Assembly: GCA_003175915.1 (NCBI GenBank)
Contig: PSRH01000199.1
Span: 1-12,815, forward strand
DNA from: Candidatus Melainabacteria bacterium
GTDB taxonomy: Bacteria > Cyanobacteriota > Vampirovibrionia > Obscuribacterales > Obscuribacteraceae
Direction of reading: 5' to 3'
Length of the DNA: 12,815 nt
The notes beneath the pieces are model-generated. The model saw only the letters and a program-made list of their open reading frames with translations, did no database searches and had not been told where the DNA came from. The translations under genes and the position numbers were made by a program. Shown here in pieces: positions 11,843 through 12,815 of the stretch. Position 1 is the first letter of the stretch. The number at the start of each line of letters is the position of its first letter.

Positions 11843-12628
11843 ATGATACTGACAGTTGATTCAGATATTGAGCTAATCCGTAAATCAGGCAAACTTGCCG
11901 GTCAAGTACTGGAACACATAGCTTCTCTGGTGCAACCTGGCATTACCACCTGGGAGCTGGATCTGGCTGCTGAAAAGGCGATTCGCGATGGCGGCGCCCA
12001 GCCGACTTTTAAGGGCTATCGCAATTTCCCCTGTACGATTTGCGCTTCGGTCAACGAAGAAGTCGTCCACGGCATTCCCAATCGCAGCAAAACCCTCAAA
12101 GAAGGCGATGTCATTAGTCTTGATATAGGCGTAACCTTCAGCAAGAAAGTGGACGGCAAAAACTTTGACTTCATTGGTGATACCGCACTCACCGTACCGG
12201 TGGGTCAGATCTCGCCCAGGCTGGAGAAGCTATTAGCTGACACTAAGGCATCGCTCTATGCCGCCATCGAGGCTAGCCGCGCCGGCAACACTCTGGATGA
12301 TATAGGCGGGGCGATTGAGGACATCGCCAAAAGGAACGACTATGGCATCGTCCGCGATTACGGCGGCCATGGCATCGGCCCCAATTATCACGAGGATCCA
12401 TTCATTTTCAATTACCGCACAGGCAGCAAGGTCAAATTGAAACCTGGTATGGTTATTGCGGTGGAACCGATGTTTAATCAGGGCGGTGATCGGGTGCGTA
12501 CTAAATCAGACGGATGGACAGTTGTAACGCAAGATTACAAGCCATCTGCACATTTTGAACATTCACTGCTTATCACAGAAGGCCGTCCAGAAATCTTGAC
12601 AAAGCGACCGAACGAGGTCATTTCATGA
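11843..12628 (+). CDS. map: Methionine aminopeptidase, type I
   Basis: MetAP removes the initiator methionine from nascent proteins, a cytosolic co-translational step. The 261-residue product has the pita-bread fold signatures. Metal ligands map to D94 (SLDIGV), D113 (IGDTALT), H176 (GGHGIG), E208 (VEPMFN) and E239 (HFEHSL); H76 (VVHGIPN) and H183 (NYHEDP) match substrate-site histidines. All expected ligands are present. D94 and D113 are 19 residues apart, against 11 in E. coli MetAP (D97, D108), so the hairpin between them carries about 8 extra residues (around FSKKVDGKNFDF). The start ATG 11843 is 3 nt after the adk stop, with no strong Shine-Dalgarno, so coupling to adk is likely. The stop overlaps the infA start as ATGA. 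Confidence 0.96.
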   Translation: MILTVDSDIELIRKSGKLAGQVLEHIASLVQPGITTWELDLAAEKAIRDGGAQPTFKGYRNFPCTICASVNEEVVHGIPNRSKTLKEGDVISLDIGVTFSKKVDGKNFDFIGDTALTVPVGQISPRLEKLLADTKASLYAAIEASRAGNTLDDIGGAIEDIAKRNDYGIVRDYGGHGIGPNYHEDPFIFNYRTGSKVKLKPGMVIAVEPMFNQGGDRVRTKSDGWTVVTQDYKPSAHFEHSLLITEGRPEILTKRPNEVIS

Positions 12629-12815
12629 CAAAACAGGGTGTCATTGAATTTGAAGGGACGATCAAAGAATCCCTACCCAATGCCATGTTTCGGGTCGAAT
12701 TAGACAATGGTCACAAGGTCTTGGCCCATATTTCCGGCAAGATCCGCAAAAACTTTATTAAGATTCTTCCAGGAGATCGGGTGCGGGTAGAGCTAACACC
12801 GTACGATCTAACGAG
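12625..12815 (+). CDS. infA: Translation initiation factor IF-1, N-terminal part (3' end outside window)
   Basis: IF-1 binds the ribosomal A site during initiation. The visible 63 codons cover most of a roughly 72-residue OB-fold protein: KQGVIEFEGTIKESLPNAMF (3-22), FRVELDNGHKVLAHISGKIR, and KNFIKILPGDRVRVELTPYDLT. All signature positions are normal. The ATG at 12625 overlaps the map stop as ATGA and lies 7 nt behind GAGG (12614-12617). The frame is open to the window edge; probably only the last 8-10 residues are missing. Confidence 0.97.
   Translation, partial: MTKQGVIEFEGTIKESLPNAMFRVELDNGHKVLAHISGKIRKNFIKILPGDRVRVELTPYDLT

Noticed and set aside
1..12815. CRISPR arrays, tRNA or rRNA genes, insertion sequences, phage or defence genes
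   Set aside because: None was seen. The gene order is an unbroken housekeeping operon, and the only repeats are the short spacer motifs described above.

Overview
This window is a bacterial ribosomal-protein super-operon (S10 and spc clusters, with the start of the alpha-type cluster), read entirely from the + strand. It begins inside rplC (L3) and ends inside infA (IF-1). The order is rplC-rplD-rplW-rplB-rpsS-rplV-rpsC-rplP-rpmC-rpsQ-rplN-rplX-rplE-rpsN-rpsH-rplF-rplR-rpsE-rpmD-rplO-secY-adk-map-infA. That is 22 complete recognised genes and 2 partial ones, with no interruption by mobile or accessory DNA. All protein identifications come from reading conserved family motifs in the translations; no search was run.

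The organism is a bacterium with roughly balanced base composition. It has a four-cysteine zinc-ribbon S14, a zinc-lid adenylate kinase and a type I methionine aminopeptidase. rpmD (L30) is present, and oxygenic Cyanobacteria usually lack it. The layout fits several Gram-positive-like or deep-branching phyla, and possibly non-photosynthetic relatives of Cyanobacteria. The sequence alone does not let me name a phylum with confidence.

Layout: 1-4133 holds the S10 part up to S3. Region 4136-9585 runs from L16 through the spc genes to L15. Region 9690-12628 carries secY, adk and map, and infA starts at 12625. Genes are tightly packed. Start/stop overlaps occur at rplP/rpmC (TTGA), rpsQ/rplN (ATGA) and map/infA (ATGA), and rplX starts directly after the rplN stop. 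The only spacers above 100 nt are rpsH-rplF, rplR-rpsE and rplO-secY. These three, plus rplX-rplE, share a short motif around ACGGAGCG-TTA. In two of them the motif forms a small hairpin that displays the Shine-Dalgarno sequence in its loop.

What is unusual is layered on top of this ordinary operon. Six ribosomal proteins carry low-complexity terminal extensions: L4 (about 150 residues), S19, S3, L30, and the N-termini of L24 and S5. rplX has a second well-placed Shine-Dalgarno/GTG start exactly at the canonical L24 N-terminus. A 34-codon ORF with a strong ribosome-binding site lies between rplR and rpsE, overlaps the rpsE start by ATGA, and looks like a diverged duplicate of the rpsE initiation region. 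SecY has an enlarged extracytoplasmic loop between TM7 and TM8. MetAP has about 8 extra residues between its first two metal ligands. I found no convincing new multi-gene system.
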